Shown piece by piece: positions 38,211 through 46,520 of a stretch of DNA of 64,000 bases (within the stretch, counting starts at the first letter, position 1; every line of letters starts with the position of its first letter). The position numbers were made by a program, and so were the translations under genes. Source of the stretch: Cellulophaga sp. L1A9 (GTDB taxonomy: Bacteria; Bacteroidota; Bacteroidia; Flavobacteriales; Flavobacteriaceae); the NCBI RefSeq assembly GCF_009797025.1, contig NZ_CP047027.1, forward strand, positions 3,534,001 to 3,598,000. The letters are read 5' to 3'. The notes under the pieces are model-generated. The model was not told the origin of the DNA and did not search any database. It saw only the letters and a program-made list of their open reading frames with translations.

Positions 38211-38693
38211 ATGCTTATAGATTTTAAAGACTTACCAGATTCTTCTAGAATTTGGATATATCAGGCCAATAGAAGTTTCAATGAAATTGAATTGATAGAA
38301 ATTCGTTCAGCCTTAGATATCTTTTTAAAAGATTGGACCGCACATGGTAGTGATTTAAATGCAGGGTATGAAATGCCATACAATCGTTTTATTGTAATTG
38401 CATTAGATCAAAATGTAGCTGGTGCAACAGGGTGTTCTATAGATGCTTCTGTTCGTTTCATTCAAGGATTAGAGAAAAAATATTCGGTAGACTTATTAGA
38501 TAAGATGAATGTTTCTTACAAGCAAGGAGAATTTGTTGCCTATAAAACCTTGTTAGATTTTAAAAAGATGGCGAAGAATAAATCTGTTTCCAAGAATACG
38601 ATCGTCTTTAATAATTTGGTTACCAACAAAGAAGAGTATTTAACACATTGGGAAGTGCCAGCCGAAGAAAGTTGGCATGCTAGATTCATGTAG
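38211..38693 (+). CDS. Conserved Bacteroidota protein of unknown function
   Basis: A 160-residue soluble protein. It begins MLIDFKDLPDSSRIWIYQA and includes AHGSDLNAGYEMPYNRFIV and GATGCSIDASVRFIQ. Relatives in flavobacterial genomes are often labelled an ABC transporter ATPase, but there is no Walker A, signature or Walker B motif here and it is far too short, so the label looks wrong. Last gene of the amidase-MCE-Fe-S operon, 12 bases after the CCG gene and 24 bases before a terminator. Its conserved Cys in ATGCSID might bind or sense something; that is speculation. Confidence 0.8.
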   Translation: MLIDFKDLPDSSRIWIYQANRSFNEIELIEIRSALDIFLKDWTAHGSDLNAGYEMPYNRFIVIALDQNVAGATGCSIDASVRFIQGLEKKYSVDLLDKMNVSYKQGEFVAYKTLLDFKKMAKNKSVSKNTIVFNNLVTNKEEYLTHWEVPAEESWHARFM

Positions 38694-38717
38694 CAAAACG
38701 AATAAAAAAATAATTTA

Positions 38718-38756
38718 AACATCTAGACTAATCTATTTTAGCTAGATGTTTTTTTT
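38718..38756 (+). terminator. Rho-independent terminator of the amidase operon
   Basis: Stem AACATCTAG/CTAGATGTT (38718-38726 with 38742-38750) with a run of eight T. It ends the five-gene operon that starts at 33841. Confidence 0.88.
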
Positions 38757-38865
38757 AGTTAAAAATGCTTCTATTTTACGTACAATTTATCGCATTTATT
38801 ATTTTAGTGTCAATCAAAAACCCTAATTTTACTATAATCAATCGACAAAATGCAATAAAAGGCAT

Positions 38866-38873
38866 TATTTTTG
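38866..38873 (+). promoter_or_regulatory. Putative -7 box of the GH3/beta-lactamase gene
   Basis: TATTTTTG fits TAnnTTTG and ends 27 bases before the ATG at 38901, just after the terminator of the preceding operon. A -33 TTG is not evident. Confidence 0.42.
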
Positions 38874-38900
38874 GTTGTCTACTTTTAGATTCCTCTTTTT

Positions 38901-41810
38901 ATGTTTAAAAACTCCCTATTAGCTTTATTATTTATCGGATCATTCATTGCGCATGCACAAAGAAATCCTCTTGTCGTTAAGGACAGTCTTTCGCAAAAGA
39001 ATTGGGTAGAAGCTAAATACAACGCAATGTCTTTAGAAGAACGCGTAGGGCAGTTATTTATGGTAAGTGTGGCGTCTAATCAGAATAGAGCAGCAACAGA
39101 TAAAATAAAACAAATTATCTCTGAAAATCATATAGGAGGTGTTATATTTTCTAATGGCGGTCCTGTTCAACAAGCAAAACTTACGAATAGCTATCAATCT
39201 GCCTCAAAAATACCGTTGCTTATCGGTATGGATGCGGAGTGGGGTTTGGCGATGCGTTTAGATTCTACGTATGCCTTTCCTTGGAACATGACTTTAGGGG
39301 CTATTCGAGATAGTAGTGTCGTAGAACGCGTAGGAAAACAAATAGGAAAACATGCCAAGCGGTTAGGGGTGAATATTAATTTTGCGCCAGATATTGATAT
39401 CAATACGAATCCAAAAAATCCAATTATCGGCAATCGATCTTTTGGCGAGGATCGTGAAAATGTTACCAGAAATGGTATTGCATTTATGAAAGGAATGGAA
39501 AGCGAGCAGGTTTTATCAAGCGGTAAGCATTTTCCTGGTCATGGAGATACCTCTTCAGATTCCCATAAAACACTGCCCGAAATTCCGTTTTCTAGAAAAC
39601 GATTGGATAGCATTGAAATGTATCCGTTTAAGAAACTTATTGATGCAGGTATAAGCTCTATTATGGTGGCGCATTTAAGTGTACCTAGTTTGGAGTTGCA
39701 AAAAGATCTTCCTTCCTCTTTATCGGAACAAATTATATCAGGAATACTAAAAGAAGAATTAGGGTTTAAAGGCTTAGTGTTTACAGATGCATTAAATATG
39801 AATGGCGTAGGAGTTTCAAAAAAACCTGGCGATGTAGAACTTGCGGCATTCAATGCGGGTAATGATATTTTATTGATGCCAAAAGATGTGGTGGCCGCTA
39901 AAAAGCGTTTGCTAGAAGCTTATGGAAAGGGAAGAATATCAGAAAAAAGATTAGAGACTTCTGTGAAGAAAATTCTAATGGCAAAATATAAAGTAGGTTT
40001 AAATACTTATAAGCCTGTCGTTTTAAAAAATTTATATGAAGATTTAAATAGCCTTGAAAATGATTTAGTTTATGAAAGAGCTATTGAAAATGCTATTACA
40101 GTTGCTAAAAATGATTTTTCTCTCTTACCTATCAGAACCTTAGAAAATAAAAAAATTGCCTACATAGAATTAGGGGATGACTCTGGAGATGTGTTTTTTA
40201 AAACCCTAAATAAATATACGACGGTCACTAAAATAGATAAAAACACCATCACGTCAGGATCTAAGAGCCTTGCATCTTATAATTTAATTATAGTAGGGCA
40301 TCATAAAAGTAACGAGAGTCCTTGGAAATCATATACGTACTCAAGTGGTGATTTAAATGTGTTGAATAGTATAGGTGCTTTGAGGACGTCTAACTTAATT
40401 TTAGCCGAGTTCGCAAAACCATATGCCTTAACTGCGGTAAAACTAGAAAAAATAAATAGTGTTGTTGTTGGCTATCAAAATAGTGCTATCGCGCAAGAAA
40501 AAGTTGCCGAAGTTATTTTTGGCGCCATCGGTGCTAAAGGTAAATTACCGGTAACCGCTAATCCTGAACTGCCTGTAAATAGGAGTGTTGAATTTGATTC
40601 TATTTTAAGGTTGGGGTATAGTTTACCAGAACGCGTAGGTGTAAACTCTTCTAAATTAGCAGAAATAGATCGCTTAGTGAAAGCGGGTATAGATTCCTTA
40701 ATGTTTCCTGGAGCCCAAGTGCTTGTGGCTAGAAAAGGGAAGATTATTTACGAAAAAGCCTTTGGTAAACCCACCTATGATGCTACGGAAGAAGTAACGC
40801 TAGATCATATCTATGATTTGGCTTCTTTAACAAAAATCTTGGGAACCTTACCTATTTTGATGAAAATGGAAGAGGAAGGTAAATTATCTTTAAACCAAAC
40901 ATTTCAAGAATTAATACCAGCCTATGCAGATACGGAGCTTAAAAATGTAAGCGTTTTAAAAGCCTTATCGCATTATGGAAGACTACCGGCTTGGATTGCA
41001 TTTTATACCAGTACATTGAACAAGAACAGAAAGCCTTCTGGAGAATTTTATAGAGATAAGCCACTACCCGGTTTTTCTACGAGAGTCACCGATAAACTTT
41101 ATTTAACCGATGCATATACGGATTCTATTTACAATAGGATTGGGAGACAAGATTTAAAATCTAATCGATACAGGTACAGTGATGTGGGGTATTATGTATT
41201 TCATAAATATATAGAGGATACCTACAGTGAAAAGCAAGATGTTTTAGCGAATAAATTTTTCTACGCTCCATTAGGAGCAAAAACAACCACATACAATCCT
41301 TTAGATAAATTTAATAAAGATCTGATCGTCCCAAGTGAAGAAGACACCTATTATCGCTATGAAAGAGTACAGGGATATGTTCATGATATGGGAGCCGCCA
41401 TGCAAGGTGGCGTAGGGGGGCATGCAGGCTTGTTTAGTAATGCGAGTGATATTGCTAAAATTATGCAAATGTATTTACAAGGAGGATTTTATGGCGGTGA
41501 TCGTTTTATAAGTTCTAGAACCATAAAGAAATTTAATACCTGTTATTTCTGCAAAGAAAATGTAAGAAGAGGAGTAGGGTTTGATAAGCCAGATGCTAGA
41601 ACAGGATCGCCAACCTGTGGGTGTGTGTCTCAAAAAAGTTTTGGCCATAGCGGATTCACGGGGACGTATACTTGGGCAGATCCAGAGGAAGAAATAGTAT
41701 ATGTATTTTTATCAAATAGAACATATCCTTCTGCAACAAATACGCTTTTAGTTAAATCTGGGTTAAGAACAAGGATTCAAAGAGTGATTTATGACGCAAT
41801 AGAAAATTAA
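38901..41810 (+). CDS. Fused GH3 beta-N-acetylglucosaminidase and beta-lactamase-type serine hydrolase
   Basis: A 969-residue exported two-enzyme protein. The signal peptide ends AHAQ (residue 20). The N-terminal GH3 domain (about 40-560) has the NagZ hallmark KHFPGHGDTSSDSH (209-222), whose Asp/His pair replaces the usual acid/base. Asp296 in VFTDALNM is the nucleophile. A class C beta-lactamase/penicillin-binding-type domain (about 580-969) follows, with Ser642-Leu-Thr-Lys645, Tyr759 in YSDVGY and His916-Ser-Gly918. Likely peptidoglycan turnover in the periplasm, joining glycan and peptide cutting in one chain. The YxN motif is YSD here. The two-domain architecture is known in Bacteroidota. 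Confidence 0.9.
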   Translation: MFKNSLLALLFIGSFIAHAQRNPLVVKDSLSQKNWVEAKYNAMSLEERVGQLFMVSVASNQNRAATDKIKQIISENHIGGVIFSNGGPVQQAKLTNSYQSASKIPLLIGMDAEWGLAMRLDSTYAFPWNMTLGAIRDSSVVERVGKQIGKHAKRLGVNINFAPDIDINTNPKNPIIGNRSFGEDRENVTRNGIAFMKGMESEQVLSSGKHFPGHGDTSSDSHKTLPEIPFSRKRLDSIEMYPFKKLIDAGISSIMVAHLSVPSLELQKDLPSSLSEQIISGILKEELGFKGLVFTDALNMNGVGVSKKPGDVELAAFNAGNDILLMPKDVVAAKKRLLEAYGKGRISEKRLETSVKKILMAKYKVGLNTYKPVVLKNLYEDLNSLENDLVYERAIENAITVAKNDFSLLPIRTLENKKIAYIELGDDSGDVFFKTLNKYTTVTKIDKNTITSGSKSLASYNLIIVGHHKSNESPWKSYTYSSGDLNVLNSIGALRTSNLILAEFAKPYALTAVKLEKINSVVVGYQNSAIAQEKVAEVIFGAIGAKGKLPVTANPELPVNRSVEFDSILRLGYSLPERVGVNSSKLAEIDRLVKAGIDSLMFPGAQVLVARKGKIIYEKAFGKPTYDATEEVTLDHIYDLASLTKILGTLPILMKMEEEGKLSLNQTFQELIPAYADTELKNVSVLKALSHYGRLPAWIAFYTSTLNKNRKPSGEFYRDKPLPGFSTRVTDKLYLTDAYTDSIYNRIGRQDLKSNRYRYSDVGYYVFHKYIEDTYSEKQDVLANKFFYAPLGAKTTTYNPLDKFNKDLIVPSEEDTYYRYERVQGYVHDMGAAMQGGVGGHAGLFSNASDIAKIMQMYLQGGFYGGDRFISSRTIKKFNTCYFCKENVRRGVGFDKPDARTGSPTCGCVSQKSFGHSGFTGTYTWADPEEEIVYVFLSNRTYPSATNTLLVKSGLRTRIQRVIYDAIEN

Positions 41811-41956
41811 ACGCTAGATTTGAGTGTAATTTGGGGTGAAATATTGCGACTCATTTCAAATTAGAAGACCTAATAAACTTGTAAGAAGTAGATTGTACCT
41901 TCAGGAACAGCCCGAAAGTCAATCAATACTATTGATTTTTTAAATTTTTTATATAG

Positions 41957-43099
41957 ATGAAAATTGCTATTGTTTGTTACCCAACTTTTGGAGGAAGTGG
42001 TGTTGTTGCTACGGAATTAGGAATTGCACTCGCCAATAGAGGGCATGAAGTTCATTTTGTGACCTATAAACAACCCGTACGCTTAGAGCTATTAAACAAT
42101 AACATCTTTTTCCACGAAGTACATGTTCCGGAATATGCGCTTTTTCATTATCAACCTTATGAACTTGCCCTATCTAGTAAATTGGTAGATACAGTGCGCT
42201 TGTATGGCATAGATTTATTGCATGTTCATTACGCAATTCCACATGCCTACGCGGGGTATATGGCAAAGAAAATGCTTCAAGAAGAAGGCATTTTTATTCC
42301 CATGATTACCACATTACATGGAACCGATATTACGTTGGTAGGGAAACATCCTTTTTATAAGCCAGCGGTTACTTTTAGTATCAATAAATCGGATATTGTT
42401 ACTTCTGTTTCTCAAAATTTAAAAGACGCCACTTTAGAACTTTTTGATATCGAGAATCCTATAGAAGTGATTCCAAATTTTATAGATGTATCTAAACACG
42501 AGAACAATTTTACCGATTGTCAACGTTCTATGATGGCAAAAGAAGAGGAACGTATTATTACACATATTAGTAATTTTAGAAAGGTAAAACGAATTCCGGA
42601 TGTTATAAAAATCTTCAATGAAGTTCAGAAAGAAATCCCCGCTAAATTATTAATGGTAGGTGAGGGGCCTGAAAAGGAAAAAGCAGAATTGCTTTGTGAT
42701 GAATTAGGGATTGCAGATAAAGTAATATTTTTAGGAAATAGTAATCAGATAGATAAGATTCTTTGTTTTTCAGATTTGTTCCTATTGCCATCCGAAACCG
42801 AAAGTTTTGGTTTAGCGGCTTTAGAAGCGATGATTAATAAAACGCCAGTGGTTTCTAGTAATGCAGGAGGAATACCTGAGGTAAACATTCAGGGAGTAAC
42901 TGGGTACTTAAGTAACGTAGGAGATGTATCGGAGATGGCTGCAAATGCCTTAAAAATATTGAGAAATCCAGAGGTGTTAGCACAGTTTAAAGAAAATGCA
43001 GTTGGAAACGCCTATAAGTTTGATATAAAAAGAATATTACCATTGTATGAAGCAGCCTATGAGCGCGCTTTACAAGGTAGATTTAAAAATGCACATTAA
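41957..43099 (+). CDS. bshA: N-acetyl-alpha-D-glucosaminyl L-malate synthase
   Basis: A 380-residue GT4 glycosyltransferase that makes GlcNAc-malate, the first step of bacillithiol synthesis. CYPTFGGSGVVATELG at the N-terminus is the BshA signature. DLLHVHYAIPHAYAGYMA and the retaining-GT motif E-x7-E (ETESFGLAALEA) are clear. Bacillithiol is the main low-molecular-weight thiol in many Bacteroidota. bshB and bshC are not in the window. A small lipoprotein gene follows two bases after its stop. Confidence 0.93.
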   Translation: MKIAIVCYPTFGGSGVVATELGIALANRGHEVHFVTYKQPVRLELLNNNIFFHEVHVPEYALFHYQPYELALSSKLVDTVRLYGIDLLHVHYAIPHAYAGYMAKKMLQEEGIFIPMITTLHGTDITLVGKHPFYKPAVTFSINKSDIVTSVSQNLKDATLELFDIENPIEVIPNFIDVSKHENNFTDCQRSMMAKEEERIITHISNFRKVKRIPDVIKIFNEVQKEIPAKLLMVGEGPEKEKAELLCDELGIADKVIFLGNSNQIDKILCFSDLFLLPSETESFGLAALEAMINKTPVVSSNAGGIPEVNIQGVTGYLSNVGDVSEMAANALKILRNPEVLAQFKENAVGNAYKFDIKRILPLYEAAYERALQGRFKNAH

Positions 43100-43101
43100 T
43101 A

Positions 43102-43539
43102 ATGAAGTATGTTATTCTTTTCTTTTTTATAGTTTCCTGTAGTGCTCAAAAGTCAACTAAAACAGCGATGGAGCACCAGAAAGGATTGGAGCTTCTGTTA
43201 AGTGATTTTCATAGTAATGTAACTACGCCACAAATACTCATTATAGAAGAAGTGGCAAGCTTAAGGGCTTTTTTCGCTACCGTGAATAAAACAAGAAAAC
43301 CAGGTTTAGCATTTCCTAGTGTAGATTTTTCAAAAGAGCGCATTCTTATATACGCTTGTGGCGAGCAGTATGGTACTGCTTTACCTCAATTAACGGTTTT
43401 AAAAGAAGATCATCAAGAGCTCGTTATTAATTGTTCTTTTAAGGAGCAATTAACTACTACGGAGGCTATAGCATCACCATTCGCTATGTATAAAATTAAA
43501 AAATCTCCTGAAAATATTCGCTTCACAAGTACGGAGTAG
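43102..43539 (+). CDS. Small lipoprotein, PrcB-like, unknown function
   Basis: A 145-residue lipoprotein with a short leader ending FIVSC (Cys13). The segment PGLAFPSVDFSKERILIYACG recalls the PrcB C-terminal type of beta protein (PxVDFSKE pattern), though the match is weak. The start codon lies two bases after the bshA stop, so it is translated from the same message. Role unknown; a link with thiol metabolism rests on position only. Confidence 0.7.
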   Translation: MKYVILFFFIVSCSAQKSTKTAMEHQKGLELLLSDFHSNVTTPQILIIEEVASLRAFFATVNKTRKPGLAFPSVDFSKERILIYACGEQYGTALPQLTVLKEDHQELVINCSFKEQLTTTEAIASPFAMYKIKKSPENIRFTSTE

Positions 43540-43893
43540 GCTTCCTGCGTTAAATACGACTACATATCGAATATTCTTACCTATTGTAGTACTTTATTGC
43601 GTGCTTCGGTTTCTAAAAATATCTTTACTTTTTAATGCTTAGAGAAGATAGAAATAGGGTATAGAAAATACAGAAGAACTGTTAATTCATATTCTCAGCT
43701 GTTTTTTGTTTTAAAATAGTTATAATGGACATGCTCTTCAATAAGGGTATTGTTTAAATTGGCAGAGATTTTAATTAAAAATAGGACAGCAATATTCGCA
43801 ATTTAAAGCGATGCATATTTTAGATTTGCACAATAATTAAGAAAATAGAAGGTCAAAATATAAATTTATTAATTATTAAATTAAAAGTATACC
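43540..43893. other. 354-base intergenic region upstream of the acyltransferase pair
   Basis: No coding signal or strong terminator was found between the lipoprotein and the MBOAT gene. The sequence is AT-rich, with a possible -7 box TAGATTTG at 43821-43828. The rest holds nothing I recognise. Confidence 0.5.
43821..43828 (+). promoter_or_regulatory. Putative -7 box of the MBOAT operon
   Basis: TAGATTTG fits TAnnTTTG. It lies 65 bases before the GTG start at 43894; the -33 element is not clear. Confidence 0.38.
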
Positions 43894-45342
43894 GTGTTAT
43901 TTAATTCCATTGATTTTGCTATTTTTTTACCTTTAATTTTTTTGCTATACTGGTTTGTATTCAATAAAAATTTAAAAGTACAAAACTTATTTATAGTCTT
44001 TGCTAGTTATGTGTTCTACGGCTGGTGGGATTGGCGTTTCTTGGGCTTAATCTTATTTAGTACCCTTCTGGATTTTACAATAGGAAATTTTTTAAGAAAC
44101 GAAGCGCGTATTTCGCGTAGAAAATTATTACTGTGGATTAGTATTGTTATTAATCTCGGTTTTTTAGGCTTTTTTAAGTACTACAACTTCTTTGTAGATA
44201 GTTTTGTAGATGCCTTTACATTTTTTGGACAAACAATAGATGTGGGCGCTTTGAATATTATATTACCTGTAGGGATAAGCTTTTATACTTTTCAAACATT
44301 AAGCTATACTATAGATGTTTATAAGAAAGAGTTAGAGCCTACCAAAGATCTAATAGCTTTTTCTGCATTTGTATGTTTCTTTCCGCAATTGGTAGCAGGG
44401 CCTATAGAAAGAGCAATTAACTTATTACCTCAAATCAGTACAAAGAGAACCTTTAATCAAACTCAAGTTACCGATGGTTTAAAATTAATGTTATGGGGTT
44501 TTTTTAAGAAACTAGTAATCGCAGACAGCCTTTCTCCTATAGTTAATGATATTTTTGACAATTCCGCGGCGCACTCAAGTACCACTTTAGTTATGGGAGC
44601 GGTTTTCTTTGCTTTTCAAATTTATGCTGATTTTAGTGGGTATTCAGATATTGCAATCGGTACTTCAAAACTTTTTGGCATAGAGTTAATGAGTAACTTT
44701 AAGTTTCCTTATTTTTCAAGAAATATAGGGGAGTTTTGGCGCAAATGGCATATCTCTTTGTCTACATGGTTTAGAGATTATCTCTACATTCCATTAGGAG
44801 GATCAAAGGGATCGCAAATTATAAGTATTAGAAATATTTTTATCATTTTTATAGTTAGTGGTTTTTGGCATGGAGCCAACTGGACCTTTGTGATATGGGG
44901 ACTTTTTCATGCCTTGTTATTTTTACCCTCTTTTATTACCAGTACTAATCGGAAATTTACAGGGGATGTTAATTTATTACATTCACCAAAAGGGTTTATA
45001 TTAAATCTGTTAAGGTTCTTGCAAACTTTTATTCTAGTGACTATTGGGTGGGTGTTTTTTAGGAGTGAAAGTATTCGTCAGGCATTTTCATACTTGAAAA
45101 AAATGTTGTTTGATTTTAGTAGTGAAGTTTATGTGCACCCTAGTGGATATCGAATGATAGATTACTTTATCCTTGTTATTTGTTTTATCGTTTTTGAATA
45201 TATCATTAGAAATAATGAACGGAATCCGTTTTACTTTAAGAGTAAAATGATACGCTTCTGTTTGTATGTACTGATGGTGTTTTCTATTATTTTGTTTTAT
45301 GACGATGGTGTCGATAGATCATTCATTTATTTTCAATTTTAA
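43894..45342 (+). CDS. MBOAT family O-acyltransferase (AlgI-like)
   Basis: A 482-residue polytopic membrane O-acyltransferase of the AlgI/DltB/PatA type. Family marks are QTLSYTIDVYKKELEP, FFPQLVAGPIERA, GYSDIAIGTSKLFGI, FWRKWHISLSTWFRDYLYIPLGG and FWHGANWTFVIWG, which holds the catalytic His. It passes acetyl groups across the membrane to an extracytoplasmic acceptor. GTG at 43894 is the start; it places LFNSIDFAIFLPLIFLLYW at the N-terminus as usual. The SGNH-like partner gene follows 2 bases later. The acceptor may be an exopolysaccharide, since no Dlt or peptidoglycan genes are near. Confidence 0.93.
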   Translation: MLFNSIDFAIFLPLIFLLYWFVFNKNLKVQNLFIVFASYVFYGWWDWRFLGLILFSTLLDFTIGNFLRNEARISRRKLLLWISIVINLGFLGFFKYYNFFVDSFVDAFTFFGQTIDVGALNIILPVGISFYTFQTLSYTIDVYKKELEPTKDLIAFSAFVCFFPQLVAGPIERAINLLPQISTKRTFNQTQVTDGLKLMLWGFFKKLVIADSLSPIVNDIFDNSAAHSSTTLVMGAVFFAFQIYADFSGYSDIAIGTSKLFGIELMSNFKFPYFSRNIGEFWRKWHISLSTWFRDYLYIPLGGSKGSQIISIRNIFIIFIVSGFWHGANWTFVIWGLFHALLFLPSFITSTNRKFTGDVNLLHSPKGFILNLLRFLQTFILVTIGWVFFRSESIRQAFSYLKKMLFDFSSEVYVHPSGYRMIDYFILVICFIVFEYIIRNNERNPFYFKSKMIRFCLYVLMVFSIILFYDDGVDRSFIYFQF

Positions 45343-45344
45343 GT

Positions 45345-46325
45345 ATGGGAAGCATCATAAAAAAAATAGTAGTTTACGCGGTACTCCTTCTTTTAGTTTT
45401 AGAAGGATTGGTACGTGTATTTCATTTGTATAATGAAGTGCCAAGGCGTTTTGCCGATGATAAAGGAGTAGAGAAGTGGGTCCCTAATCAATCCGGTTAT
45501 TCCATCACAGGGAATAGAAAGCAAAATGTTGGTCATTATAAGATTAACAATTTTGGCTTTAACTCAGTACATGAGGAGTATCAACCCCAAGAAAATACTT
45601 TTGAAATTGCTTTAGTCGGAGATTCATTTATAGAAGGCTTCCATGAAGATTATACAAATTCACTAGGGCAGCAGATTGAACAAAACCTTTCCAATACTAC
45701 GGTTTTAGAATTTGGGTATTCAGGGTATGATTTGGCAGATGAATTACATGTAATTCATTCCTATAAGGATCTTTTTGATAAAATAGATTATACGTTTATC
45801 TATCTAAGATTTACAGATGATTTAGATCGCAGTGCGTATGAAGAATCTTCAAGGTTAAGTTTAGATACGCCTATGAGTAGGATAGCAAAACAAATAAAAT
45901 TATTAGTGTATTTAAAAGATATTGGGGCATTGGATCCTCTTCTTCAGTTGCCAGGTAGAATTAAAGGTTTTATTTCAGGGGCAAAAGAAAACACACCATC
46001 TGAGGCGGAGCTGGCTGCGCAAGAAAAAATGAAGCAGGAGCTTAGTTTAGAAAATTTTAAAAAGCTAACAGCAACCTATCCTATAAATAAAGAAAAGTTT
46101 GCCTTTTTATTAGATAGTAGTTTATGTAGTGCTGAGTTTTTAAATTTTTTAAATCAAAATAGTTATAATTATTTAGACATAAATACCGTGCTATCAAAAT
46201 CTAAAGAACCTACAACACTTGTTTATGATCAGCATTGGAGCAAGCAGGGTAGGAAGTTAATAGCGGAACTAGTTGCTAAGAAAATTTTAGAACCAACAAG
46301 CAGCTATTCCCAATTTGAAAATTAA
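45345..46325 (+). CDS. SGNH-like acyltransferase partner (AlgX/AlgJ-like)
   Basis: A 326-residue protein with an N-terminal signal anchor (residues 7-23). The periplasmic domain has the Ser motif VGDSFIEG (Ser94) and YDQHWSKQGRK (Asp295, His297), giving a complete Ser-Asp-His set in the SGNH/DHHW manner. It should complete O-acetyl transfer with the MBOAT protein encoded 2 bases upstream, as AlgJ/AlgX do with AlgI. A helical charged insertion (about 210-240) separates the halves. Confidence 0.85.
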   Translation: MGSIIKKIVVYAVLLLLVLEGLVRVFHLYNEVPRRFADDKGVEKWVPNQSGYSITGNRKQNVGHYKINNFGFNSVHEEYQPQENTFEIALVGDSFIEGFHEDYTNSLGQQIEQNLSNTTVLEFGYSGYDLADELHVIHSYKDLFDKIDYTFIYLRFTDDLDRSAYEESSRLSLDTPMSRIAKQIKLLVYLKDIGALDPLLQLPGRIKGFISGAKENTPSEAELAAQEKMKQELSLENFKKLTATYPINKEKFAFLLDSSLCSAEFLNFLNQNSYNYLDINTVLSKSKEPTTLVYDQHWSKQGRKLIAELVAKKILEPTSSYSQFEN

Positions 46326-46520
46326 AAATGAATAAGTAAAATTTCACTTAAAAGGTTCAACTTAATTTTTACCTACCTGTTTTATTCTCTTGTTCGGAAC
46401 CAATTTTGTGTATTTCAAAGATGTTTTATGTATTTAGAAGAGAATACTTTAGGGTGATAAGTAATTTGATTTGTTTTGTATGTATTTTTTGTTTTTGATA
46501 CTTTTTAATAACCATCTGCC

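Noticed and set aside
41921..41937. Hairpin AATCAA/TTGATT followed by T before bshA as a terminator
   Set aside because: The stem is only six base pairs with a single G/C pair in each arm, too weak to call.
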